NCBI GenBank assembly: GCA_023666965.1
Contig: JAMPAZ010000001.1
Coordinates: 946,376 to 1,010,375 of the forward strand
DNA length: 64,000 nucleotides
Direction of reading: 5' to 3'
DNA from: Muribaculum sp.
GTDB taxonomy: Bacteria > Bacteroidota > Bacteroidia > Bacteroidales > Muribaculaceae
Position numbers and translations under genes: made by a program. Shown piece after piece: positions 1 through 8,722 of this stretch (position 1 is the stretch's first letter; each line of letters starts with the position of its first letter). Under the pieces are notes generated by a model. The model did not search any database. It was not told the origin of the DNA and saw only the letters and a list, made by a program, of their open reading frames with translations.

Positions 1-1
1 A

Positions 2-2185
2 TCCGTCGGGTTTGATCACGTTGATGTATCCTGTCCCACCGGGCTGAGTGTTCGGGTAAGCCGTGGTGTTGGGGGTAGGATTGCCGTTGTTTCCGATAGT
101 GTAGATGGCCATATACGGGAAGTAGTTGTCGCCTATGTCCTGCTGACCTGTAATACCCCAACCGGCGCGAAGCTTAAGTTCGGAGAATATGTTGCGGATA
201 GGTTCCATGAAGTCTTCGTCGATGACACGCCAACCGAGAGCCACTGACGGGAATGTACCCCAGCGGTGATCCTTGGAGAAGCGTGAAGTACCGTCGCCAC
301 GGACTGTAACGGTGGCAAGATACTTGTCCATGAATGTGTAGTTGACACGTCCGAAGAATGAAACGAGAGCAAGGTCGTTGCGGTAGTTTGAGGTGGCATA
401 GCCTTGGAATCCTTTATAATCTCCGGAGTTGATGTTGCTGTAGCTCTTGCCTTGCCAACGGAACGACTGCCATGAATAACCTGCTGTAACGTCGAGGTTC
501 GAGTAGGCTTCTTCAAAGTTGTGCTTATAGTTCAAGTAGAAATCAAGAAGGAGGTTGGCTTTCACCTGGTGCTCATAGCTGTAGCGTCCGGCACCGTCCT
601 TCGTGTTTTTGATGAAGTAGCCTCCATTGGCTATGTCGCCCACAGGAACGAGCATGTCAACCTCTTTACCATCGGCATCGTAGCCTTTGACGTACGGCAG
701 GTCGCTACCGTCTTTCCACGCTTGTGGAGAATTTGCGAAGGTATTGTTGTTGACGTTTGACTTGCTGATGTCGTAGCCAAGGTTTAAGTTGGCGTGGAGG
801 TCGGTCAGGAACGGCATTGCAAGGTCAAACTGGATGTTACCGATACTCTGGTAGACATCGGATACCGAGCGATAGTCGTTGAGAAGCGAAACGGGGTTCA
901 GAGCCTTAAGCGTGTTGATTTGATCGCCCTTGGCATTCGGACCCGCAACACCTGTTCCAACGTATGTGGTGTAGTTGTTGAAGACATTGCCTTCGGGATT
1001 GTAAACCGGAAGAGTGGGATTGAAGCTGACTGCGTTGCCGAGAGTCTCGCCTTTGTGGTAGCGGTTCTTCAAGTAGGCACCGCGAACGTTGGCGTTGATT
1101 GACAGAAGTCCGTCAAAGAACTTCGGAGAAAGGTTGATTCCGACAGTTACACGGTCCATCTTAGTAGTACGGATGATACCGTTGTTGTTGGTATAGCTTA
1201 CTGACACGCGGTAAGGCAGGAACTTATACGTTCCGCCGACGCTTAAGTTGTAGTCGCTTGACACTGTAGTGCGAAGTACTTTCTTCTGCCAGTCGGTGTT
1301 GTACTGGCCGAGTGCCTTGGCTTGCGGAGAACCTTCGCCGTAGCGGTTGAGAATGAAGCTTGAAAATTCGCCTGCATCCATCATGTCTACGTAGTTGCGC
1401 GGAGTGTTGATGTACATGTTTGCGGCGAAGTTGACCACGGGCTTGCCAGATGATCCTTTCTTAGTGGTGATGATAATCACGCCGTTGGATGCGCGGCTAC
1501 CGTAGATGGCGGTTGCGGAAGCATCCTTGAGGATGGTCATTGACTCGATGTTCTCTGGGTTGACGAGCGACATGGGGTTGGAAGAACCCAGTGTACCCTT
1601 TGTGTCCATCGGCACGCCGTCAATCACGATAAGCGGTTCGTTGGATGCCGATAGAGAGGCACCGCCACGAATCTGGATGTTGGCACCGCCTTCAGGCTGA
1701 CCGCCGCTTGTGGTTACGACGACACCCGGGCTACGACCCACGAGCAGATCCTGGGCGGATGTTGCCAGACCGGCTTGAATCTCGCTGGGTTTGATGGCGG
1801 ATACGGCACCTGTAGCATCGCTCTTCTTAACGGTACCGTAACCGATGGCTACGACTTCGTTAAGCACCACGCTGTTTTCGGAAAGCACTACATTAATTGT
1901 TGTCTGGCCGTTGACGGCCACTTCCTTAGTGTCGTAACCTACGTATGACACCACCAATACGGCATCTGGATCAACGGAAATCGTGAAATTACCGTCGAAA
2001 TCGGTAGCCGTACCTTCAGCGGTACCTTTGGCCAACACGCTCGCTCCGATCAGGGGCTCACCGGCAGTATCAGATACATTACCGTTGACGGTAATCTTCT
2101 GAGCCAAACCCGGGAAAGATAGGCACAAGAGCATAATAGCTACAATCCATGCCTTTCGGTTCATTTGAAAACAAATGTTCTTCAT
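2..2185 (-). CDS. SusC/RagA-family TonB-linked outer membrane receptor, 3' end outside window
   Basis: This is an outer-membrane TonB-dependent transporter of the SusC type, which works with a SusD-like lipoprotein to import glycans or peptides. The first 728 residues are present; the gene runs off the left edge. A signal peptide ends near LSFPGLAQ. A carboxypeptidase-regulatory-like domain follows (VNGNVSDTAGEPLIGASV), then a TonB-box area and the plug, with the family hallmarks DLLVGRSPGVVV, NIQIRGGAS, PLIVIDGVP and ATAIYGSRASNGVIII. The rest is barrel. Two in-frame ATGs are possible, at 2185 and 2164; the second gives the more compact signal peptide. A susD gene would be expected just past the left edge, and the substrate cannot be told from this part. 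Confidence 0.95.
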   Translation of the reverse strand, partial: MKNICFQMNRKAWIVAIMLLCLSFPGLAQKITVNGNVSDTAGEPLIGASVLAKGTAEGTATDFDGNFTISVDPDAVLVVSYVGYDTKEVAVNGQTTINVVLSENSVVLNEVVAIGYGTVKKSDATGAVSAIKPSEIQAGLATSAQDLLVGRSPGVVVTTSGGQPEGGANIQIRGGASLSASNEPLIVIDGVPMDTKGTLGSSNPMSLVNPENIESMTILKDASATAIYGSRASNGVIIITTKKGSSGKPVVNFAANMYINTPRNYVDMMDAGEFSSFILNRYGEGSPQAKALGQYNTDWQKKVLRTTVSSDYNLSVGGTYKFLPYRVSVSYTNNNGIIRTTKMDRVTVGINLSPKFFDGLLSINANVRGAYLKNRYHKGETLGNAVSFNPTLPVYNPEGNVFNNYTTYVGTGVAGPNAKGDQINTLKALNPVSLLNDYRSVSDVYQSIGNIQFDLAMPFLTDLHANLNLGYDISKSNVNNNTFANSPQAWKDGSDLPYVKGYDADGKEVDMLVPVGDIANGGYFIKNTKDGAGRYSYEHQVKANLLLDFYLNYKHNFEEAYSNLDVTAGYSWQSFRWQGKSYSNINSGDYKGFQGYATSNYRNDLALVSFFGRVNYTFMDKYLATVTVRGDGTSRFSKDHRWGTFPSVALGWRVIDEDFMEPIRNIFSELKLRAGWGITGQQDIGDNYFPYMAIYTIGNNGNPTPNTTAYPNTQPGGTGYINVIKPDG

Positions 2186-2538
2186 GCAAGAGTTTGTTTA
2201 GTTTTACATTAGTTAGAAATTATCTCATTTTTTTATTTTATTCACACGTTATTAAACCGCGCAGACACAAATCCCCCGTCTTTACGGAGGTTAAAGCCAT
2301 AAAAAAAGAATCAATGTCTGTTTGAACGTACTATCTTTTATCATCACTTTCGAGGTCTTATCAGCAATAGAACAAACTTCGAATAGAGAATCGATGTAAA
2401 ATTAGCTTTTATAAAGGTATTTTAACGCAATAAGTCTGAATAATTCTCCATGTTAACTATAATTAACAATATTAACAATCTATAGCTTTGATTTGTTTGT
2501 AAAAAGGAGTGCAAATCGGCTCATTTAGTTCGATATTC
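2186..2538. other. 353-bp AT-rich leader region between btuD-like gene and SusC gene
   Basis: No gene is supported here. The stretch is rich in A and T and must hold the promoter of the SusC gene and the end of the B12 operon transcript. I found no good TAnnTTTG element on the minus strand and no strong terminator, only short AT-rich inverted repeats around 2450-2480. One compact hairpin at 2273-2290 is listed separately. Confidence 0.5.
2273..2290 (-). promoter_or_regulatory. small hairpin in the leader of the SusC gene
   Basis: Arms CCCCCGT (2273-2279) and ACGGAGG (2284-2290) enclose a 4-base loop. Read as minus-strand RNA the stem is 7 bp with one G-U wobble, while on the plus strand it has a mismatch, which suits a structure in the SusC leader. 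It lies about 90 bases upstream of the start codon. No function is known. Confidence 0.35.
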
Positions 2539-3285
2539 TTAGTGGAGGAAACGGAGTAGGTCGAAATTGGGTGAAGATGTTTGGAAAAGTCGTTGAATAT
2601 GACCGCCTTCCACCATTCGGGCAGGTGTCAGGTTATAGAGGTCAGGCTCGTCAATCAGGGCAATGGAGTCGCACATTCTGAGGGCAATGTCGAGCTCATG
2701 CGTAGAGAATAGTATGCACTTTCGCTCTTCGTGCGCAAGGCGTGACAATAGCGAGCACAGCTCATAGCGGTTGGGCATGTCGAGGAACGATGTCGGTTCG
2801 TCGAGCAGCAGATTTGGAGTGGACTGGGCGAGCGCGCGAGCAATCATTATACGCTGACATTCGCCGTCGCTCATTCGGTCCATAGTACGGTCGGAGTAGG
2901 CCGCCATTCCAACCGAGGCGATGGCTTGGTTAACAATCTCGCGGTCGGAGTCGGTCATGCGGCCGATCCAGTTAGTATACGGTGCCCGACCGGCGGCCAC
3001 AACGTCGAAGCATTTCAGATGGGCTATGCGCGTGCGCTCTGTCGTCACAAACGATAGCGATCGGGCGATGTCGGGCTGTGGCATTTCGGCCAATACTCGT
3101 CCATCTAAGATTATGTCGCCCGAATAGTAGCGGTTGAGTCCGGCAATGGCACGCAGCAGTGTTGACTTGCCGGCTCCGTTGCGTCCGATGAGAGCCGTCA
3201 GACATCCGTCGGGAAATTCTGCGTTGACGCGGTCGAGCAAGCGGCGCTGGCCGTAACCTATTGAAAAGTCTTGTAGTTTAATCAT
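2539..3285 (-). CDS. btuD: B12/iron-type ABC importer ATPase (BtuD-like)
   Basis: This is the cytoplasmic ATP-binding subunit of a type II ABC importer. In 248 residues it has Walker A GRNGAGKST (34-42), a signature motif in the variant form MSDGE (138-142) and Walker B LLLDEP (159-164), followed by the H-loop region FSTHELD. Length and motifs fit the FecE/BtuD group. It is the last gene of the riboswitch-controlled operon, 12 bases after the permease gene. By sequence alone it could serve heme, siderophores or cobalamin; the upstream riboswitch and BtuB/BtuG genes point to cobalamin. The GG to DG change in the signature motif is unusual but is found in some family members. Confidence 0.88.
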   Translation of the reverse strand: MIKLQDFSIGYGQRRLLDRVNAEFPDGCLTALIGRNGAGKSTLLRAIAGLNRYYSGDIILDGRVLAEMPQPDIARSLSFVTTERTRIAHLKCFDVVAAGRAPYTNWIGRMTDSDREIVNQAIASVGMAAYSDRTMDRMSDGECQRIMIARALAQSTPNLLLDEPTSFLDMPNRYELCSLLSRLAHEERKCILFSTHELDIALRMCDSIALIDEPDLYNLTPARMVEGGHIQRLFQTSSPNFDLLRFLH

Positions 3286-3297
3286 CGCGGAGTCAAG

Positions 3298-4290
3298 TTA
3301 ACGGTTTCTAAGCACTACCCACACCACGATGGGTATGCCCAACAGTGCGGTTATGGCGTTAATAGGAAGTACGAACAGCTTAGCGACTATGTCGCATGTC
3401 AAGAGCACGGAGGCTCCGGTCAAGACCGTGCCGGGCACCAACACTCTATGGTCGCTGTCGGAAAAGAACATTCTTGTGACGTGGGGCATGGCGAGGCCGA
3501 TAAATCCGATCGGGCCGCAGAAGGCCGTCACTGTGCCTGCCAAAAGCGTGGTGGAAAGAAAGAGCAAAGTGCGCGACTTTTTAATGTTAAGACCCATCGT
3601 GACTGCATACTCCTCGCCAAAAAGCAGAAGATTGAGGGGCTTGATGGTGACAACAGCCAGGAGTAGACCGACGACCACTGCCGGCACGAGAATATGGAGC
3701 TGTGAGTAGGTGACATCGCCGAGCGATCCCATTGTCCATATAACGAATGCTTTAAGCGACTCTTCCTTGCTCAGGTACTGCAGAATCTGAACTACGGCTC
3801 CAACTCCCGACGAAAACATCATGCCGAGAATTAGTATCACCATTATGTCCTTTATGCGGTGGCCGACTGCGGCTATGACGATCAGCACGACCGCGGCTCC
3901 AATCCAGGCCGCTCCTGCTAAACCAAGCGTCGACATCATGGCTCCCATGCCCAAAATCGGAGCACCCAGAACCGCCAATGCTACTCCCAGGCTTGCGCCG
4001 GAGCTTATGCCGAGAACGTATGGCCCTGCAAGAGGATTTCGGAACAGAGTCTGCATCTGTAGTCCGCTTACGGAAAGGGATGCTCCTGCCAATAGCGCAA
4101 CTATAGCTTTTGTCAGTCGGATGTTCAGTATGATTTTTGATGTAGCAGTCGGGCAGTCGCCACCGGTCAAAGCGGCCCAAACATCACGCAGCGGTATGGC
4201 TACGGAACCCACACTCAGATCGGTGCAGAACAGCAAGACGGTAAGTACCGACAGTGCGATAAACAGGATTGTGGTGCGGGTGGCCGACAT
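3298..4290 (-). CDS. btuC: FecCD-family ABC importer permease (BtuC-like)
   Basis: This is an inner-membrane permease of the BtuC/FecCD family, normally a homodimer with about ten membrane helices per chain. The 330-residue length is typical. Diagnostic segments are GLQMQTLFRNPLAGPYVLG followed by SSGASLGVAL, GMMFSSGVGAVVQ, and the loop CGPIGFIGLAMPHVTR, which contacts the ATPase. The start codon lies one base after the stop of the binding-protein gene, so the two are probably translationally coupled. Its place between a BtuF-like and a BtuD-like gene in a B12-riboswitch operon makes cobalamin the likely cargo. Confidence 0.9.
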   Translation of the reverse strand: MSATRTTILFIALSVLTVLLFCTDLSVGSVAIPLRDVWAALTGGDCPTATSKIILNIRLTKAIVALLAGASLSVSGLQMQTLFRNPLAGPYVLGISSGASLGVALAVLGAPILGMGAMMSTLGLAGAAWIGAAVVLIVIAAVGHRIKDIMVILILGMMFSSGVGAVVQILQYLSKEESLKAFVIWTMGSLGDVTYSQLHILVPAVVVGLLLAVVTIKPLNLLLFGEEYAVTMGLNIKKSRTLLFLSTTLLAGTVTAFCGPIGFIGLAMPHVTRMFFSDSDHRVLVPGTVLTGASVLLTCDIVAKLFVLPINAITALLGIPIVVWVVLRNR

Positions 4291-4291
4291 A

Positions 4292-5446
4292 TTACTTTAA
4301 TTTTTTATAGTAAACAAAGTCGTCTTCTATGAGTTCGGGATGAAAAATTTTCACAAGGTCGCGAAGCAGCAAGTCAGGCTTGACGATTGCCGACTCAAAG
4401 TAGTCGTTACCGCCGGCAGGAGTCGTCTTTAAAGTGTTGTTGTACACGTTGCCGTCGATGAAGCAGCGTGTGTCCGTAAATTTTGGACATGCTGCTTTTA
4501 ATTCGTCAAGCGATGATGCTGACCCTACGTTAAGCCAAACGTCGGCTTCAGATGTCAGCCGATAGGCTTCCTCCAAGTCAACGGGCTTGGAACTGTTGCC
4601 GGTATTTTTGGTGTAGACGTAGTCTCCTCCGGCATCCGTAATTAAACGAATTGCATAGCTTTTGACGGAGGGCATGAACCATGAATCGCCATAGGGTGTG
4701 TTAAGCATCACTTTTGGACGTGGCCTGGAGTTAGTACTTAGAAACGACTTGACTTTTGACTTAACATCAGAGTATCTGTCGACTATTCCGTTAAATACGG
4801 TTTCGCCGGTTGAGCGTCGGCCGATACATTCAGACAGTGCTACAGTCCATTCGGCTTTGCCGAGGGGCGACTCTTCTACATAGTCGCCGACATACATGAA
4901 AGGAATGCCGAATTCCTTAAGCTTTTTCTCCATGGGGCTTGCTCCGTTGATGCCATAGAGCAGCACTAAATCGGGGTTGAGCGACAGGAGGAGCTCATAA
5001 TCTATGTTGCCCTCATAACCGACATCGCCTATGCTGTCGCGATTAGTGGCGATATGCGGATTGGCTATGTAGTCGAGTCCCGACACTCCGACCACGCGGT
5101 CGACGGCTCCGACGGCATCAAGCATAGCAACATGCGTCGACGACATGGCGACGATGCGTTTTGCGTCGCCGTTTAGTATCTGTCCCGAAAATCCCTCCGG
5201 AGCGGTTTCTCCGTTGCGGGCTATGAAAAGCCGGGTTGTGACGCTGTCGGCACCTTGCCATGGATTATTGACGGTGATTAAAGTACTTGACTTTCCTTCG
5301 GCTCCTTTTATGTCAAATCCTGACGCGTACTCGGGTGAATACAAAATGTGGTCAAAATCAGCTAATTTTGATGTGCCGCTTCTTCCGCAGGACGCTAAAA
5401 TGTAGAGCAGAAGTGCCACATTTAATATAGAAAATGACGCTTTCAT
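4292..5446 (-). CDS. btuF: ABC importer substrate-binding lipoprotein (BtuF-like)
   Basis: This 384-residue lipoprotein has the type III periplasmic-binding-protein fold. A lipoprotein signal ends at ILASC, so Cys20 would be lipidated. The first lobe starts around KRIVAMSSTHVAMLDAVGAVDRV, and the SLNPDLVLLYG segment is typical of the family. It should deliver the ligand from the periplasm to the BtuCD-like complex. It begins 4 bases after the btuB-like gene. It is somewhat longer than E. coli BtuF, as is common in Bacteroidales. Iron-siderophore binding would be the alternative without the riboswitch context. Confidence 0.85.
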   Translation of the reverse strand: MKASFSILNVALLLYILASCGRSGTSKLADFDHILYSPEYASGFDIKGAEGKSSTLITVNNPWQGADSVTTRLFIARNGETAPEGFSGQILNGDAKRIVAMSSTHVAMLDAVGAVDRVVGVSGLDYIANPHIATNRDSIGDVGYEGNIDYELLLSLNPDLVLLYGINGASPMEKKLKEFGIPFMYVGDYVEESPLGKAEWTVALSECIGRRSTGETVFNGIVDRYSDVKSKVKSFLSTNSRPRPKVMLNTPYGDSWFMPSVKSYAIRLITDAGGDYVYTKNTGNSSKPVDLEEAYRLTSEADVWLNVGSASSLDELKAACPKFTDTRCFIDGNVYNNTLKTTPAGGNDYFESAIVKPDLLLRDLVKIFHPELIEDDFVYYKKLK

Positions 5447-5450
5447 TATT

Positions 5451-7535
5451 TCAATAATTTAAATTAGTCTCGATATTCTTCTTTTTGAACCATTTCGGAG
5501 TGATTCCGACGAAAAACTCGAAATTGATGCCTGGCATAGGGCGAGATAGAACCGACAAATAGTCTTCATTAAAAAGATTGTTGACAGCGAGTTTCAACTG
5601 TACGTCGACAGGCTTAAGCGCCAGACCTTTTTCGAGAGAGATGTTGCTCATATAGTATTTCGGGAGGTGACCTGTCAACGTAAAGTCGTTGCTCGACATG
5701 GTGAATCGTTCTGAATAGTAGGCCCATTTATACAGAAAACTCCAGGTGCCCCACGACAGCCTTCCGGTTAGCGATGCGGAGTGCTTTGGGACGTAAGGGA
5801 GTTGCTTGCCTACTGAGCGGTCGGCCGGAGACATCTTTTCACCCTCGTTTATCGAAGGGGTCCATGAATATGATCCGTTAAAGTCGAGAAGCCAGTCCTT
5901 TGCAGGCTGGATTGAAAGGGTGGCCTTTAGTTCGATTCCGTAGGCATGGACCTTTTTCACGTTTCGAGGCGAGAAGAATCCCTTTGTTGTCGGGAGCCAG
6001 ATTATCCAATCGTTGATAAATGAATCAAACCAGGTGGCGCTTCCGCCGAGCGAGAACAACCCGGACTTTCCTGTTTCAAAACTTACTCCTGCATCATAGC
6101 TAAATCCATGCTCATTCTTTAAGTCGGGGTTGCCTCCGGGCAAAAAATAGAGGTCGTTGAGGGTCGGGAAGCGATAGTTGCGTGATATTGAAGCCTTTAC
6201 CATAACGTTGCCTGTTCGTGAAATCAGTCCGTCAATGAAGAACGCCGGGATTATTGGTGCCCACTGACTGCCGAACATATCCTCGCGAAGCACCAACGAC
6301 ATGCCTAACCGGTCAAACGGTTGCCATTTGGCAGAAGCCGATCCGGAGAGTTCGATGCGCCCTTTGTCGTAGCCAACGATTCCTTTGTCGCCGTCTTGGA
6401 GGATTATGTTCTTGTCTTTGCTGACGACAAATTGCTGGTGTACCGACAGGTTGGCGGTAAAGTACCATTTCCGGTTGGGCGTGAATTCACCGTCAGCTTG
6501 TCCGTAAATAGTGTTTACCCTGCTTCTGGAGCGGGTCATTGACGACCAATTGCCTTCGGCAACTTCACGGCGGTAGTCGTATGCCATCCAAGTGTGGATA
6601 TATCCTCCCTTCACCCCGGTCTTCCAATTGCTTCGGTTATGGTCCCAGGAGAATACTCCGCGAAATGTCTGCTCTCGTTGGCGATTTTCAAAGTCGCGTT
6701 CATTGCCGTAGTCGGTGGTTAGCAGGGGTAGTTCGCGGTTGGAATTGATATACCATGCATTAAGGCCGAATCTGTCGCCTTTCAAAGTTTTGTAATATAT
6801 CTCTTGCAAAATGTGCAGATCTTTGAAGGCTCCGGAGCGGTTACGTTCGGTAGGGTGGTACTGTCCAATTATATTATGGTTGTCGTCATAGATGTTGACT
6901 TTTTTGTCGTGGTTGATGTACTTATAATCGTTTGGCGACGATGAATAGACGGCGCGTGTTGACGACTGCCAATGTTCGTTGCCGTATGTGACACGCAGAA
7001 ATTCATCAAATGTGCTGAACGAACCGATGCCTTGTACATATTGTGCGTTGAGTCCGTCAGGTACATCCGCTAGAGTGCCGAGCTTAACCAGTCCGCCTAA
7101 TCCGCCTCCGGCCTCAGTGACCGAAGAGGTCCCGTGGAGCAACGATGCTTGGTCGATGAAGTAGGAAGGTATGGTGGAAAAGTCTGTCATTCCAAGCATT
7201 GGGTTATTGATACGCATTCCGTTCCAAGTCACCTGCGTATGGCTGGGAGATGTGCCTCGGAATGCCACGGTCGATAAAGTGGCGCGTCCGTAGCTCTTGA
7301 CAAAGACGGAGGAATTGAATGTCAGAATGTCGGCCATCGACAACGCAATATTCTCCTTAAGCGTAATCGAGTCAAAAGAAGTCTTCTGAACCCCAATCTC
7401 TTTCATCGGCCTCCTTGCCGTCACGACAACCTCCTTGAGTTGATGGACACGTTGAGCATCCGCGTCAATGCACGATGCACAACACATGATACACAATAGA
7501 GCCAATGCCCGATTGTGGTATGATGCCCGATGCAT
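5451..7535 (-). CDS. btuB: TonB-dependent cobalamin receptor (BtuB-like)
   Basis: This is an outer-membrane receptor of 694 residues from the ATG at 7535. A longer open frame to 7598 exists, but the sequence from MHRASYHNR gives a proper signal peptide, and the extra 21 residues do not. After the signal come a TonB-box-like stretch (LKEVVVTARRP), the plug with TSPSHTQVTWNGMRINNPMLG, and a 22-stranded-type barrel ending in an aromatic strand near FEFFVGITPKWF. It lies directly downstream of the BtuG-like gene, as in Bacteroides B12 loci, where BtuG caps BtuB and passes cobalamin to it. Confidence 0.88.
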   Translation of the reverse strand: MHRASYHNRALALLCIMCCASCIDADAQRVHQLKEVVVTARRPMKEIGVQKTSFDSITLKENIALSMADILTFNSSVFVKSYGRATLSTVAFRGTSPSHTQVTWNGMRINNPMLGMTDFSTIPSYFIDQASLLHGTSSVTEAGGGLGGLVKLGTLADVPDGLNAQYVQGIGSFSTFDEFLRVTYGNEHWQSSTRAVYSSSPNDYKYINHDKKVNIYDDNHNIIGQYHPTERNRSGAFKDLHILQEIYYKTLKGDRFGLNAWYINSNRELPLLTTDYGNERDFENRQREQTFRGVFSWDHNRSNWKTGVKGGYIHTWMAYDYRREVAEGNWSSMTRSRSRVNTIYGQADGEFTPNRKWYFTANLSVHQQFVVSKDKNIILQDGDKGIVGYDKGRIELSGSASAKWQPFDRLGMSLVLREDMFGSQWAPIIPAFFIDGLISRTGNVMVKASISRNYRFPTLNDLYFLPGGNPDLKNEHGFSYDAGVSFETGKSGLFSLGGSATWFDSFINDWIIWLPTTKGFFSPRNVKKVHAYGIELKATLSIQPAKDWLLDFNGSYSWTPSINEGEKMSPADRSVGKQLPYVPKHSASLTGRLSWGTWSFLYKWAYYSERFTMSSNDFTLTGHLPKYYMSNISLEKGLALKPVDVQLKLAVNNLFNEDYLSVLSRPMPGINFEFFVGITPKWFKKKNIETNLNY

Positions 7536-7634
7536 GATGCGCGTTATAGTAAAAGAGATACTTTCTGCAAATATCAAATTATCCTTATCTTCTTTCATAA
7601 TCGTTTAACGTTAACCGTCGTTCATGCATCTATC

Positions 7635-8693
7635 TTATTTCCAACAGAATGCTCCGGGAATGATGCCGACGTAAAATTCGTCAATTAGCTTGCCATCGGC
7701 TGAATAGCGGTAGATAATGCCCTGTTGTTGATAGTCGATGGCATCGGCGACATATACTTCATCGTTTACGGGGTTGACTGTCAGGCTATAGTATTTGGTG
7801 TTGCGCGATTCGATGTACGGACGCACGGGGACTCGGTCGGCGTTGACCTCCATTTTCCAGATGTCGTTGTTGATCCAGTAGAGGGTGTCGCCCGTACCGT
7901 TGATTTGTAGGGATGTAGGTGAATCGCCTAACTGAAATTTATACTGGCTGACTACGGAGAACGTCGTAGGGTCGATTTTGAACAGGCATGGTGCTTCATA
8001 TCCGTATGGACTGCCTTCATAGCCCCCGTCGGTCATTGTCCATAAGTAGCCGTATTTGTCGATTATGAGCGAGCGTGGTTGAATCCCGACAATCAACTCG
8101 TCGACAACTTTGTCGGTAAAGGTGTCGATTTTAATAATCTTGTTTTGGTAGCTCCAGCAGGTGCAATAAACGTATTGCCCAAATTGAACCATTTGCTCGG
8201 TCGACGCGCTTCCCATGGACATCCCAGGCACTTCAATGTAGCCGGATATTTCATACTCCCCAGGATTGACTATGAATATGCGGTTGTCCCAAATTTGGGT
8301 CACGTAGGCTTTGTCTGAGCTGACAAAATGCATATAACGTGGCGATGCCATGCCTTCGATGCGCCCAACTTCCTTGAATGTATTTGTGTCAATGGCGAAA
8401 ATTACACCGGAGTTATTGACTACAATCCACCCTCTGTCGTCGTAGATGGTCATCGAGTATGCTACGTCGCCGAGTTTCATCCCGTTGGCTCTTGAAAACA
8501 CCTCGTTCTGCAACGTATTGTCAGAAGGGCTGTAATAAGACAATGACGCATTGCTGTATTGAAAGTTTCCTTCGTTTAGGATGAAAAGTCCGGTTCCGGA
8601 GGCGTTGAAATCTTCTTGATAGTCGCCGTAGTCCCATTTCATGCATGACGTCAACGCGAGAACCATGAAGAGAGCAGTTAATGTTTTGTGCAT
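7635..8693 (-). CDS. btuG: BtuG-like surface cobalamin-binding beta-propeller lipoprotein
   Basis: This 352-residue lipoprotein starts at the ATG at 8693, where MHKTLTALFMVLALTSC gives a clean lipobox with Cys17. The open frame runs further upstream, but that part overlaps the previous gene and is not protein-like. The mature protein is a YncE/DUF5074-like propeller with repeating blade segments such as GVIFAIDTNTFKEVGRIEG, RIFIVNPGEYEISGYIEV and KIIKIDTFTDKVVDELIVG. In Bacteroides, BtuG is a surface lipoprotein that binds B12 very tightly and sits on BtuB. Position next to btuB and under a cobalamin riboswitch supports that role; binding itself is inferred. Confidence 0.82.
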   Translation of the reverse strand: MHKTLTALFMVLALTSCMKWDYGDYQEDFNASGTGLFILNEGNFQYSNASLSYYSPSDNTLQNEVFSRANGMKLGDVAYSMTIYDDRGWIVVNNSGVIFAIDTNTFKEVGRIEGMASPRYMHFVSSDKAYVTQIWDNRIFIVNPGEYEISGYIEVPGMSMGSASTEQMVQFGQYVYCTCWSYQNKIIKIDTFTDKVVDELIVGIQPRSLIIDKYGYLWTMTDGGYEGSPYGYEAPCLFKIDPTTFSVVSQYKFQLGDSPTSLQINGTGDTLYWINNDIWKMEVNADRVPVRPYIESRNTKYYSLTVNPVNDEVYVADAIDYQQQGIIYRYSADGKLIDEFYVGIIPGAFCWK

Positions 8694-8722
8694 GATAGTG
8701 TATGAGGGGGTGATGGTTGAAA

